From Aquisediminimonas sp031376385 (lineage in GTDB: Bacteria > Pseudomonadota > Alphaproteobacteria > Sphingomonadales > Sphingomonadaceae): a stretch of DNA of 64,000 nt. The stretch covers positions 372,001 to 436,000 of the forward strand of contig JANMDQ010000023.1 in NCBI GenBank assembly GCA_031376385.1. The letters run 5' to 3'. Position 1 is the first letter of the stretch. Each line of letters starts with the position of its first letter. The notes beneath the pieces are model-generated. The model searched no databases. It was not told where the DNA came from and worked only from the letters and a program-made list of their open reading frames with translations. The translations under genes were made by a program, and so were the position numbers. Positions 43,985 through 51,910 of the stretch are shown piece after piece.

Positions 43985-44560
43985 TCATGCGGCATGCCCC
44001 GCTGCGGCTTCGGCGGCGCGTGTGCGGCCTGTCAGCTGGATGAGTTCCTCGTGAAGCTCAAACCAAAGCGTGTGATAACTGTCGATAATGGGTGCGGCCA
44101 TCCAGCGGGTCTCGCCGGCCGTCAAATGGGTGAGCGCAGTCTCAAATGCGGAGGTATAATGGCCAATGCGGGGAACTTGCGAAGTGGCGGCAGCAAGGAC
44201 AGGCAAGAGCTGTGTATGCACATCACTCAGACGCGATATGATGCCGCTGTCATAGCTTTTGTCGGTGTGATCATTGGGATTGCCGTCCCGAATTTGCCAA
44301 TCTGTCACAAGCGCCTTGAACGCGGGATTGATCGCATTGAAATCGCCGTACACAACCTCAAGCGCAATGGCGTTGGCCGCTGCAAGTTCACTTGCCCACA
44401 CAGCAGACGCCGCATCACGACCAGCAGGGGTCAGGCGCAGACCCATTTTAGACTCTGCCACTAGGCCGTCTGCAATAAGCGATGATGCTGCGCCGCCCAG
44501 CGTGTCAGCACGAATGAACCCCTTCAATTTGAGGGCAATGATCGTTGCATCCCGCGTCAT
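43985..44560 (-). CDS. Winged-helix-like protein of unknown function, linked to dikinase locus
   Basis: The 191-residue protein starts with a probable winged-helix segment (ALKLKGFIRADTLGGAASSLIADGLVAESKMGLRLTPAGRDAAS) resembling MarR-like domains. A helical domain of no assigned family follows (YGDFNAINPAFKALVTDWQIRDG, SYDSGIISRLSDVHTQLLPVLAAATSQVPRI, PIIDSYHTLWFELHEELIQLTGRTRAAEAA). No catalytic motif is visible. It overlaps the phosphatase gene by four bases, so its product is made with that operon. It may be a regulator or a non-catalytic third component of the dikinase encoded across the divergent promoter region; both are inferences. Confidence 0.7.
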   Translation of the reverse strand: MTRDATIIALKLKGFIRADTLGGAASSLIADGLVAESKMGLRLTPAGRDAASAVWASELAAANAIALEVVYGDFNAINPAFKALVTDWQIRDGNPNDHTDKSYDSGIISRLSDVHTQLLPVLAAATSQVPRIGHYTSAFETALTHLTAGETRWMAAPIIDSYHTLWFELHEELIQLTGRTRAAEAAAGHAA

Positions 44561-45150
44561 TTCAGGCCCTCCGGAATATGTCCGCTTTCATTGACGCTGA
44601 CGACTGTGAGTGCATCGAGAGACTTTCCTGCGAGCCGGGTAAAGGAACCGTAAGACGGCACGAAGCGGGCTTCATCTTTCAATCCCAGCGCGTGAGAAAG
44701 GAGCAGATTTATTGGAAAACCGTGGGTGAAGATGGCCACTGTCTTTTCTTCACCGCTGTTCAGAACGGAGGCAAAACCCGCCAGCGTTTCCGACCGAAAC
44801 TTCTCAGGATCAACGCCCAGATAAGCAAGCGGCCCGGCAAGGAAACGGCCCCATTCCTCTGCGCCCTTGTGCCGGATCGCTTCAATGCTGGCATATTCGC
44901 CGCCCCACCGGTCTATCTCGCCTAGATCGGGCACGATCGTGATCGGCTGCGCCAGTGCCGCAGCCAAGGGAGCGGCGGTTTCATCGGCGCGCACCATCCC
45001 GCTCGACACGATGCGGTCAATCCGCTCCTTGCCAAGCGCGCGTGCCGCATGGGCCGCTTGCTCATGCCCGCGCTCCGTTAGCGGCGGGTTGCCAGTGTGG
45101 CCGCTGGTGGGAACGTCTGGCTGGCCGTGGCGGACGAGGATCAGTTGCAT
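44557..45150 (-). CDS. Histidine phosphatase family protein
   Basis: The 197-residue protein starts MQLILVRHGQPDVP, whose RHG contains the nucleophilic His of the histidine phosphatase (phosphoglycerate-mutase-like) superfamily. IDRIVSSGMVRADETAAPLAAAL and AIFTHGFPINLLLSHAL supply the second conserved Arg and His. The start ATG at 45150 is preferred over 45183 because RHG then lies at residues 8-10 as usual. It is four bases after the SDR gene. In this locus it could hydrolyse a phosphorylated intermediate made by the split dikinase, but this is inferred from context only. Confidence 0.88.
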   Translation of the reverse strand: MQLILVRHGQPDVPTSGHTGNPPLTERGHEQAAHAARALGKERIDRIVSSGMVRADETAAPLAAALAQPITIVPDLGEIDRWGGEYASIEAIRHKGAEEWGRFLAGPLAYLGVDPEKFRSETLAGFASVLNSGEEKTVAIFTHGFPINLLLSHALGLKDEARFVPSYGSFTRLAGKSLDALTVVSVNESGHIPEGLK

Positions 45151-45154
45151 ATCG

Positions 45155-45871
45155 TTATGCCCCCGCCACAGCGCGGATGGCATGATAGCCGCCGTCTGCC
45201 TTTACATCGCTGCCGTTGATCCAGCGCGCGCCATCACTCAGCAGGAACGCAATCGCCTGCGCAATGTCTTGCGGTTGCCCGTGTCGCCCAACCAGCTTGG
45301 CCGCATTGGCCAGCTTGTCCGCGCCAATGCTGCTTTCAAAATCTTTGAAGATCGGGGTTTCAACCGGGCCGGGGCTGACGGTTGTCACGCGGATGCCGCG
45401 CGGCTGGAGCGCTGCTGCTGTCCGTTCGCGCCAACGGTTGAGGGCGGCTTTGGACAATTCATAAGCCCGCGTACCGTCCATGCTACTGACTGACCGTTCC
45501 CGAAAATCCAACAGCGCGTCGAGTTCTGCGACTGTCCAGTCGCAGCGCAGGGCTGTGACGCTGGATACCGCCACGATGCTGGCGCCGTCTTTAAGTTTGG
45601 ATAGCAACGCATCAGTCAAAGCGGCAGGCGCGCGAGTGTTCACGGCGATGATGGTGTCGGCATCCCATGTGCCCGGGAGGCCGGCGACATGGGCGATGCC
45701 GTCAAGTGGGCCTTTTATCGATGCAGCCGCAGCGAAAATGGCGCTGGGATCGGACAAGTCACAGGATAAGCCCCTAATAGGAGCGACGCGATCTAATCCA
45801 ATCGCTTGGTCACCAAGGATCGTGCACAGAGCAGCGCCAATTCCGCTTGCGGCCCCTGTCACTAGGATCAT
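45155..45871 (-). CDS. SDR resembling 3-alpha-hydroxysteroid dehydrogenase
   Basis: The 238-residue SDR begins directly with the cofactor motif (MILVTGAASGIGA, 5-12), with Asp27 as the NAD-binding acidic residue. Ser103/Ser104 lie in AVSSVTA, and Tyr137-Lys141 in YELSK. The short N-terminus and the 110-130 insertion resemble Comamonas-type 3-alpha-hydroxysteroid dehydrogenases. The start is the ATG at 45871, in an ATGA overlap with the P450 stop. It is part of the TetR-P450-SDR-phosphatase operon. Confidence 0.88.
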   Translation of the reverse strand: MILVTGAASGIGAALCTILGDQAIGLDRVAPIRGLSCDLSDPSAIFAAAASIKGPLDGIAHVAGLPGTWDADTIIAVNTRAPAALTDALLSKLKDGASIVAVSSVTALRCDWTVAELDALLDFRERSVSSMDGTRAYELSKAALNRWRERTAAALQPRGIRVTTVSPGPVETPIFKDFESSIGADKLANAAKLVGRHGQPQDIAQAIAFLLSDGARWINGSDVKADGGYHAIRAVAGA

Positions 45872-47037
45872 GACCAGCGTACCTTCATGTCGGTCCACCC
45901 CGTGAACCAGTTGGAGGGCAAACGTTCTGGCTCCTCTAACAGTTCGGCGGTGCGCGTGTGTTTCAGAAAGGCATCAAAGAATAATTTGGATTCCAACCTT
46001 GCCAAATGAGCCCCAACGCAGAAATGAGCGCCCATACCAAACCCGACATGAGGGTTAGGGCTGCGATCAATAACTAGCTGGTTCGGATTCGCGAACTGCC
46101 GCTCATCTCGGTTCGCGCTGGCAAACCAGAGGATCACTTTCGCGCCCTTTTTGATCCGCGTTCCGAACAAGTCCATGTCTTCGGCCGCCGTCCGCCGCAT
46201 GTGCGTGACAGGCGAGACAAAGCGGCACATCTCTTCGATCATTTTGGTCGTCAGCGATGGGTCCGCCCGCAGTCGCGCCATTTCTTCAGGTTGACGGAGC
46301 AATTGGGCGAGGCCGCCGGTCAGCAGAAAGCGCGTTGTTTCATTGCCCGCAACTGTGAGCAGCATGAAGAACGCATCCAGCGCCTCTTCATGAAGCGGTG
46401 CATTGCCAATCTGCGCCACGGCGAGGGCGCTTGCGACATCATCAGCAGGGCGTTCGCGTTTTTCGGCAACCAGCCAGCGGAAATAATCGAATAAATGCCC
46501 CCGCGCGCTGGCTTGCACTTCATTTTCGGCGCGCACATCAGACATTAGGTTTGCCCAGCCGACCAGTTTGCGACTGTCATCTGCAGGCACGCCCAGGACA
46601 TCGGCAATAACCAGCATTGGTAGCTGGATCGCAACTTGTTTCACAAAGTCGAAGCACTCGCCCTTGGGCGCAGATGCAACTAACTCATCCGCAATCGCGG
46701 CGAACTTGTGTGTGCGATTGACGACGGCAGAGCGGGATAGCGCAGGCAGCACAATGTTGCGCAGCTGACCGTGAAGAGGAGGATCGCTGTTATGCACGCT
46801 CGGGTGGCCATGACCTTCGGCGCGGCGGTCTTTTATCTGGGTGCCTTGGCCGGACAGGAACCGGGCATGATCCCGCGAAGCACTGGCAACATGATCATAA
46901 CGAGTGAGGGACCAAAAGCCGGGCCCGTCGGGTTCCTCATTGAAATGCACTGGTGCGTTGTCGCGAAGTTTGCAGAACCCCTCATGCTCCATCGACGTTG
47001 CAAATGGCTGGAGGTCCAAAAGATCAACGCCATTCAT
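45868..47037 (-). CDS. Cytochrome P450
   Basis: The 389-residue P450 has the I-helix motif AGNETTRFLLTGG, ExxR-type EEMCRFVSPVTHMRR and heme loop FGMGAHFC with Cys340. The overall pattern (NSDPPLHGQLRNIV, ending GWTDMKVRW) resembles the CYP125/CYP142-like group of lipid and steroid hydroxylases. The start is the ATG at 47037, which overlaps the TetR stop by four bases. Partner ferredoxin and reductase are not in the window. Confidence 0.92.
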   Translation of the reverse strand: MNGVDLLDLQPFATSMEHEGFCKLRDNAPVHFNEEPDGPGFWSLTRYDHVASASRDHARFLSGQGTQIKDRRAEGHGHPSVHNSDPPLHGQLRNIVLPALSRSAVVNRTHKFAAIADELVASAPKGECFDFVKQVAIQLPMLVIADVLGVPADDSRKLVGWANLMSDVRAENEVQASARGHLFDYFRWLVAEKRERPADDVASALAVAQIGNAPLHEEALDAFFMLLTVAGNETTRFLLTGGLAQLLRQPEEMARLRADPSLTTKMIEEMCRFVSPVTHMRRTAAEDMDLFGTRIKKGAKVILWFASANRDERQFANPNQLVIDRSPNPHVGFGMGAHFCVGAHLARLESKLFFDAFLKHTRTAELLEEPERLPSNWFTGWTDMKVRWS

Positions 47038-47687
47038 GCCGCGACCCCAAAGATAGAGCGATACCAAATGAGCCCGCAGACTTTGCCCATGCGTTCCAAG
47101 TCTGCATCATCCGGATCCGTGTCGGCAAGGCCCACATTCACATAGGCCATTTGTTCGACCATCGCACTCAGCGCCTGTGCGAGCATTGCGGGGTCATCTA
47201 CCGGCGGAATATGCTCGCCTGCCACTAACTCCTCCAGCCAGCGCAATGTCCGTTTCGTAAATCGTCCACGAATGGCGAGCCATTCATTGCGAAAGCCACT
47301 ATCATCACTGCGCGCCGCAGCTTCGCGGGATACACGGAAAAGGCGACGGTGTTCGGCATATTCCTTAAAAAATAGGGTGTTACGGGTTTCGAGTTGTACC
47401 AGCGTCGGAACCCGCGCTTCACCGGCGATGCGGCCAGTCGTGTGGCGAAGGCCATCATTCTGGCGCGCGAGAACCGCAGTCAAGATTGCCGCTTTATGAG
47501 GGAAATGCTTATAAAACAGCCCGTGGCTGACGCCTGCTGTGGACACAATATCGGCCACGCGCGCCGCATCAAAGCCCATATCGCCGAACACCGTTTCAGC
47601 CGCCGAGAGCAGCTTTACGCGTGTTGCAGCGCCCTTTGCCGTGCGCGGCTCGCTTCCTGTTTCCAATGTGGCGAGGGGTGTTTCCAC
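47034..47687 (-). CDS. TetR/AcrR-family transcriptional regulator
   Basis: The 217-residue regulator has the TetR HTH at about 23-68 (RVKLLSAAETVFGDMGFDAARVADIVSTAGVSHGLFYKHFPHKAAIL). The larger C-terminal helical domain would bind the ligand. It is first of a minus-strand operon (P450, SDR, phosphatase, wHTH-like) and is divergent from the dikinase operon. The 18-bp palindrome in the gap (47737-47754) is the natural operator candidate. Ligand is unknown. Confidence 0.93.
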   Translation of the reverse strand: METPLATLETGSEPRTAKGAATRVKLLSAAETVFGDMGFDAARVADIVSTAGVSHGLFYKHFPHKAAILTAVLARQNDGLRHTTGRIAGEARVPTLVQLETRNTLFFKEYAEHRRLFRVSREAAARSDDSGFRNEWLAIRGRFTKRTLRWLEELVAGEHIPPVDDPAMLAQALSAMVEQMAYVNVGLADTDPDDADLERMGKVCGLIWYRSIFGVAA

Positions 47688-47736
47688 CTAGGCCGATCCT
47701 CTCTTGATTGTGCCGTTGCTATTTCACAGGAGTGAT

Positions 47737-47754
47737 AGTGACGTCAACGTCACT
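47737..47754. promoter_or_regulatory. 18-bp palindrome, probable TetR operator
   Basis: AGTGACGT-CA-ACGTCACT: eight-base arms that are perfect complements around a two-base centre. It lies in the 153-base gap between the divergent TetR and dikinase genes, so one bound dimer pair could control both directions. Confidence 0.75.
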
Positions 47755-47840
47755 TTTTAGATAGCTATTTTGTGCGCAGCACATCATGCTAACACGCAAC
47801 TGAAACAAGGGTCCGATAAAGGCCAAAACGGGAGCAGGAT

Positions 47841-49658
47841 ATGGGAGCGACACCGCACGGTTATGATGTTCCAGATGCAGATGCCTTTGATGGCCCCGGC
47901 ACTGTTGCCCGGATGACAGAGCGGAGCAAGGCATTGGGCCGCTGGGTGGTGGACGGCGATCCATCCGACCGTTTCCCCATATTCACCCGCGCCAATATCG
48001 GTGAAGTCTTTCCCGATGCCGTCATGCCCTTTTCATGGACGCTTTGGGGCATCCCTTATTCGGACATTGGCTGGCGGCAGGCGCTCTGTAATCTGGGCGC
48101 GTTTGACCTGGATGAGTTCACGCCCGACGCGATGGAAATGCTCAATGTGTTCGGCGGCTATGGTTATCTTAATGTATCGGCCAGCCGCATTTTCGGGGTT
48201 CGTACGCCGGGTATGTCAGCAGAGGCGATTGACGCGAGCTTCTTTGGCGAACAGCCGGACGTGCCGCCATACGTCGCGAGTGCGAGTGACGAGTCTGTTC
48301 GCCATAGTGAGAAGCTGGGCGCGATGTTGGGTGGGCTCTTCACGACCACTGGCTTTCCTGAGTTGGCTGTAATGCAGACCGAACTGAAGGCCGTGGCGGC
48401 GTCGCGGCCCAATCTTGCCGCGATGACCGACGCTGAACTGCTGGCCCGAACTCGGGCGCTGTGTGAGGCACATTGGTTGCGGCTGTGGGTGCGTCATATC
48501 ATGGCGACCTATCATTCGATGATCCCCACTGGCGTTATTGGCGGGGTCTGTGCGGCGGTCGGGAGGCCTGAACTGGCAGCAGACATATTGGGTGCAGCAG
48601 GCGATGTAGACTCGGCCCTTCCAGCGATGGCGCTTTGGAAACTTGGGCGCGTCGTGCAGCAATCGGCCGCTCTCACTGCTGAATTCGATGCCGGGTTGGC
48701 TGGGCTAAGCGAGCGCCTGACCAAAGGCCACCCTGACTTCGCCGTACAATTTGCGGGCTTTATCACGGACTTCGGTTTCCGCGGGGCGCAGGAATGGGAA
48801 ATGCGCAGTGCCGCGTGGGAATTGCAGCCAGCGGCACCCTTGGCCGCAATTGATCGATTGCGCTTCTCAGAGGATGGCGAATCCCCCGAGGCAAGAATGG
48901 AAAAGCGCCGGGCCGGGCGTACGGCCGCAATTGCGGCCATCCGCGCGGCATTGGGTGATGCACCAGAAGCTGCACAATTTGAAGGGGCCGTTGCTGTCGC
49001 TGGCCTCACCTTTGCTGCGCGCGAACGGACTAAAACCAACTGCGTTCTGGCCACGCACGAAATGCGAATGCCGATGTGGGAATTGGGACGGCGCATGGTC
49101 GCGAAAGGGTATTTTGACCGAGCGGATCAATTTGCGCTGCTCACGAATGCAGAATGGGATGAAGTTTTGGCCGAGCCGAGCGCCGCGCGTACTATTGTTG
49201 AGAAGCGCGAGGCTGAATTTGAATCTCTGGCGGCACTCGTTCCTCCCTTCATTGTGAACGGCGTCGTGCCTCCTTTGGAGAGTTTCGCGCGACGGGATGC
49301 GGCGGCGGGCGGCGCGGCGCAAGTTGGAGAAACCCTCATTGGCCAAGCAGGCTGCGCTGGAACGGTGCGCGGCATTGCCCGGATTGTGCTTGATCCAGCC
49401 GAACCGGGCGACCTTGAACCCGGTGACATCCTGATTGCCCCCCATACGGACCCCAGCTGGACGCCGCTCTTTGCCTTTGCGGCCGGAATCGTCGTCGATG
49501 TCGGGGCCACGATCAGCCACGCGGTCATTGTCGCGCGCGAACTCGGTGTGCCGTGCGCAACCAGCGTGACCGGAGCCACCAAACGCATCCGTGACGGGGC
49601 ATTGGTGGAGGTCAATGGTGCGGCAGGCACAGTGACGGTGCTTGCTGACCCCGCATGA
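47841..49658 (+). CDS. Split dikinase, substrate-binding plus phospho-His domain (rifampicin-phosphotransferase-like)
   Basis: The 605-residue protein ends in the swivelling phosphohistidine domain of PEP-utilising enzymes (PGDILIAPHTDPSWTPLF, then GATISHAVIVARELGVP with His560). The first 500 residues resemble the substrate-binding helical domain of rifampicin phosphotransferase: TRANIGEVFPDAVMPFSW, FGFRGAQEWEMRSAAWELQP, RERTKTNCVLATHEMRMPMWELGRRM. It has no ATP-grasp domain; that is encoded by the next gene, which overlaps by four bases. Together they should use ATP to phosphorylate a hydroxylated small molecule, releasing AMP and phosphate. No TIM barrel for pyruvate or PEP is seen. GGAGCAGG lies before the ATG. 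Confidence 0.85.
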   Translation: MGATPHGYDVPDADAFDGPGTVARMTERSKALGRWVVDGDPSDRFPIFTRANIGEVFPDAVMPFSWTLWGIPYSDIGWRQALCNLGAFDLDEFTPDAMEMLNVFGGYGYLNVSASRIFGVRTPGMSAEAIDASFFGEQPDVPPYVASASDESVRHSEKLGAMLGGLFTTTGFPELAVMQTELKAVAASRPNLAAMTDAELLARTRALCEAHWLRLWVRHIMATYHSMIPTGVIGGVCAAVGRPELAADILGAAGDVDSALPAMALWKLGRVVQQSAALTAEFDAGLAGLSERLTKGHPDFAVQFAGFITDFGFRGAQEWEMRSAAWELQPAAPLAAIDRLRFSEDGESPEARMEKRRAGRTAAIAAIRAALGDAPEAAQFEGAVAVAGLTFAARERTKTNCVLATHEMRMPMWELGRRMVAKGYFDRADQFALLTNAEWDEVLAEPSAARTIVEKREAEFESLAALVPPFIVNGVVPPLESFARRDAAAGGAAQVGETLIGQAGCAGTVRGIARIVLDPAEPGDLEPGDILIAPHTDPSWTPLFAFAAGIVVDVGATISHAVIVARELGVPCATSVTGATKRIRDGALVEVNGAAGTVTVLADPA

Positions 49659-51049
49659 TCAGCTTTTTCGATTCCCCCCACAGCGGAAGTGACGCCGAGA
49701 TTGCCGCGCGGATTGGCGGCAAGGGGCTCAGCCTGTGGTTGATGACGAGCAAGCTTGGGCTGCCCGTGCCGCCGGGGTTCACGATTGAAGCCGGGGCAAC
49801 ACAAGTCGAGCCAGCCCAAGTGCGCAGCGCAGTGGCGAAGTTGGAAACGCACATAGGGCTGCGTTTTGGCGATCCTGCATCCCCGCTGTTCCTGAGCGTA
49901 AGGTCAGGCGCGCCGGTCTCAATGCCCGGAATGATGGATACAATCTTGAACGTTGGACTGACGCCTGCCGTGATGTCAGCAATAGCCGATCAGGACTTCG
50001 CAGCTGACAGCCACGCCGCCTTCCGCGCCGGGTTTGACAAAGCCGTTCCAGGCCACGCTGATTTCGATGATGCCTATGCAGTGCTCGAAGCCGCCATCTC
50101 GGCCGTCTTCGCGTCGTGGGACAGCCCGCGCGCCAAGTCTTACCGTGAACGCGAAGGCATTTCAGCTGAGCTTGGCACAGCAGTCACAGTGCAGGCGATG
50201 GTGTTTGGCAATGCGTGCGATCAATCCGGCACCGGTGTGGCCTTTAGTCGCAATCCCTCAACTGGTGATCCTAAGCCGACTGGCGATTGGCTGGCCCGCG
50301 CGCAGGGGGAAGCCGTCGTTGCAGGCACGCATCACACGCAGGACTTGACGGCTCTCGCCACTTTGCACCCGGCAGCGCATGCCGAGCTGATAGCGGCATT
50401 GGGTCGGTTAGAGGCGCATTACCGCGACATGGTCGATGTCGAATTCACGATTGAGCGCGGCAAGCTCTGGATCCTTCAGGCAAGGCGTGGCAAACGCTCT
50501 CCTGCGGCAGCCGCGCGACTTGCTGTAGATTTGGCAGAGGGCGGCATCCTCAATCGCGCAGAAGCCTTGACGATTGTTCCCGCTGGTGTCCGCGACGGCA
50601 GCATCCGCCTCACACGTCGATCTGGCGACGCCGTTCCCATCGCCCACGGCCTTGGCGTTTCCCCCGGCCTTGTCACTGGCCATGTCGCGCTCGACTGTGA
50701 CGCTGCAATAGATATGGTTGACGAAGGCAAGGATGTGATCTTGGTCCGCAGCGAAACCAGCCCAGAGGATGTCCACGGTATGGGCGTCTCGCTTGGGATA
50801 TTGACCGCAACGGGTGGCGCGGTCAGCCATGCGGCTCTGGTTGCGCGCGAATGGGGCATAGCCGCTGTGTGTGGGGCATCGATCGGCATTGCCGGCGACC
50901 ATTTCACGGCTGGCCCACTGCGCATACGGGGCGGCGATGTGATTAGTATTGATGGCAGCAGTGGAGAAGTTTTCCTTGGCGCCGTCTCTGGCGAAGCTGT
51001 GGACGATCCGCATGTGGCCATCCTGCAAAATTGGGCCAATGAAGCATAA
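49655..51049 (+). CDS. Split dikinase, ATP-grasp plus second phospho-His domain (PPDK/PEP-synthase N-terminal type)
   Basis: The 464-residue protein has the PPDK-type ATP-binding module at about 1-300 (RIGGKGLSLWLMTSKLGLPVPPGFTIEAG, VRSGAPVSMPGMMDTILNVGL, GTGVAFSRNPSTGDPKPTGDWLARAQGE). It then has a phosphohistidine domain (TGGAVSHAALVAREWGIAAVCG, His392). It ends there; the C-terminal PEP/pyruvate TIM barrel of true PPDK is absent. With the upstream protein it forms a two-subunit dikinase that carries two separate phospho-His domains. Thauera phenylphosphate synthase uses a comparable split of subunits. It is 11 bases before an SDR gene. Confidence 0.87.
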   Translation: MISFFDSPHSGSDAEIAARIGGKGLSLWLMTSKLGLPVPPGFTIEAGATQVEPAQVRSAVAKLETHIGLRFGDPASPLFLSVRSGAPVSMPGMMDTILNVGLTPAVMSAIADQDFAADSHAAFRAGFDKAVPGHADFDDAYAVLEAAISAVFASWDSPRAKSYREREGISAELGTAVTVQAMVFGNACDQSGTGVAFSRNPSTGDPKPTGDWLARAQGEAVVAGTHHTQDLTALATLHPAAHAELIAALGRLEAHYRDMVDVEFTIERGKLWILQARRGKRSPAAAARLAVDLAEGGILNRAEALTIVPAGVRDGSIRLTRRSGDAVPIAHGLGVSPGLVTGHVALDCDAAIDMVDEGKDVILVRSETSPEDVHGMGVSLGILTATGGAVSHAALVAREWGIAAVCGASIGIAGDHFTAGPLRIRGGDVISIDGSSGEVFLGAVSGEAVDDPHVAILQNWANEA

Positions 51050-51060
51050 GGAGAAAGAGC

Positions 51061-51831
51061 GTGGGCAGATTAGAAGGTAAAGTCGCCATCATCACCGGCG
51101 GCAGTGGCGGCATAGGGTCCGCTACAGCGCGAAAGTTCCTTGATGAAGGGGCCAGCATCATGATGCACGGGCGCGATCGTGGGCGACTGGAGGCCGCCGC
51201 CGATCCCCTGAATGGGGGAGACCGTGTTGCGCTGACCATCGGCGATCCCGCGCAAGAAGCCGATGTAATTGCCCTGATCGAAGCCACAGTCGCGCGCTTT
51301 GGCGGGCTGGACATCATGTTCGCCAATGCTGGGTCCGAAGGCCGCATCGCGCCGCTGACCGCGATTAGTGTTGAGGAATTTGATGAAGTGCAAACGTCGA
51401 ACATCCGCAGCACTTGGCTGGCAATGAAGCATAGCGTTCCTGCTATGCAAGCGCGCTGTCGCGGATCCATTATCGCGACCAGCTCAGTCGCAGGCAGTAT
51501 CGGCGTCGCGGGGCTGTCGGCCTATGCTGCGTCAAAGCACGGCGTCAACGGCCTCGTTCATGTCGCGTCGCTCGAACTTGCACCCTTGGGCATTCGCGTC
51601 AACAGCGTCGCCCCCGGACCCATCGATAATAAAATGATGGCTTCTGTCGAAGAACAGGCCGCCCCCGGCGCGCCAGAGGCGGCCCGCGCCGCCTTCACAG
51701 CCCTCATCGCAATGGGACGCTATGGCAAAGATCACGAAGTTGCCAATGTCGTGGCTTTCTTGGCCAGCGATGAGGCAAGCTATTGCACCGGCGGGATTTA
51801 TCCAGTGGATGGGGCCTTCACAGCGGCGTGA
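51061..51831 (+). CDS. Short-chain dehydrogenase/reductase (SDR), GTG start
   Basis: The 256-residue classical SDR has TGGSGGIG (12-19), ANAG (88-91, in place of NNAG), Ser141/Ser142 in TSSVAG, and Tyr155-Lys159 (YAASK). His36-Arg38 after strand two suggests NADP(H) acceptance. GGAGAAAG precedes the GTG. It is the third gene of the dikinase operon and probably acts on the same substrate or its dephosphorylated product. Confidence 0.88.
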   Translation: MGRLEGKVAIITGGSGGIGSATARKFLDEGASIMMHGRDRGRLEAAADPLNGGDRVALTIGDPAQEADVIALIEATVARFGGLDIMFANAGSEGRIAPLTAISVEEFDEVQTSNIRSTWLAMKHSVPAMQARCRGSIIATSSVAGSIGVAGLSAYAASKHGVNGLVHVASLELAPLGIRVNSVAPGPIDNKMMASVEEQAAPGAPEAARAAFTALIAMGRYGKDHEVANVVAFLASDEASYCTGGIYPVDGAFTAA

Positions 51832-51910
51832 GGATTTCCGTTATTGCGATGACGACACCGTAGAAATATCACCGCGACAATCCCGCGTGTTTTCGTCATA
51901 GGCTACCCTC

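Noticed and set aside
49655..51049. Reading the 464-residue protein as an ordinary pyruvate phosphate dikinase
   Set aside because: The C-terminal pyruvate/PEP-binding barrel is missing, so it cannot be a complete PPDK.
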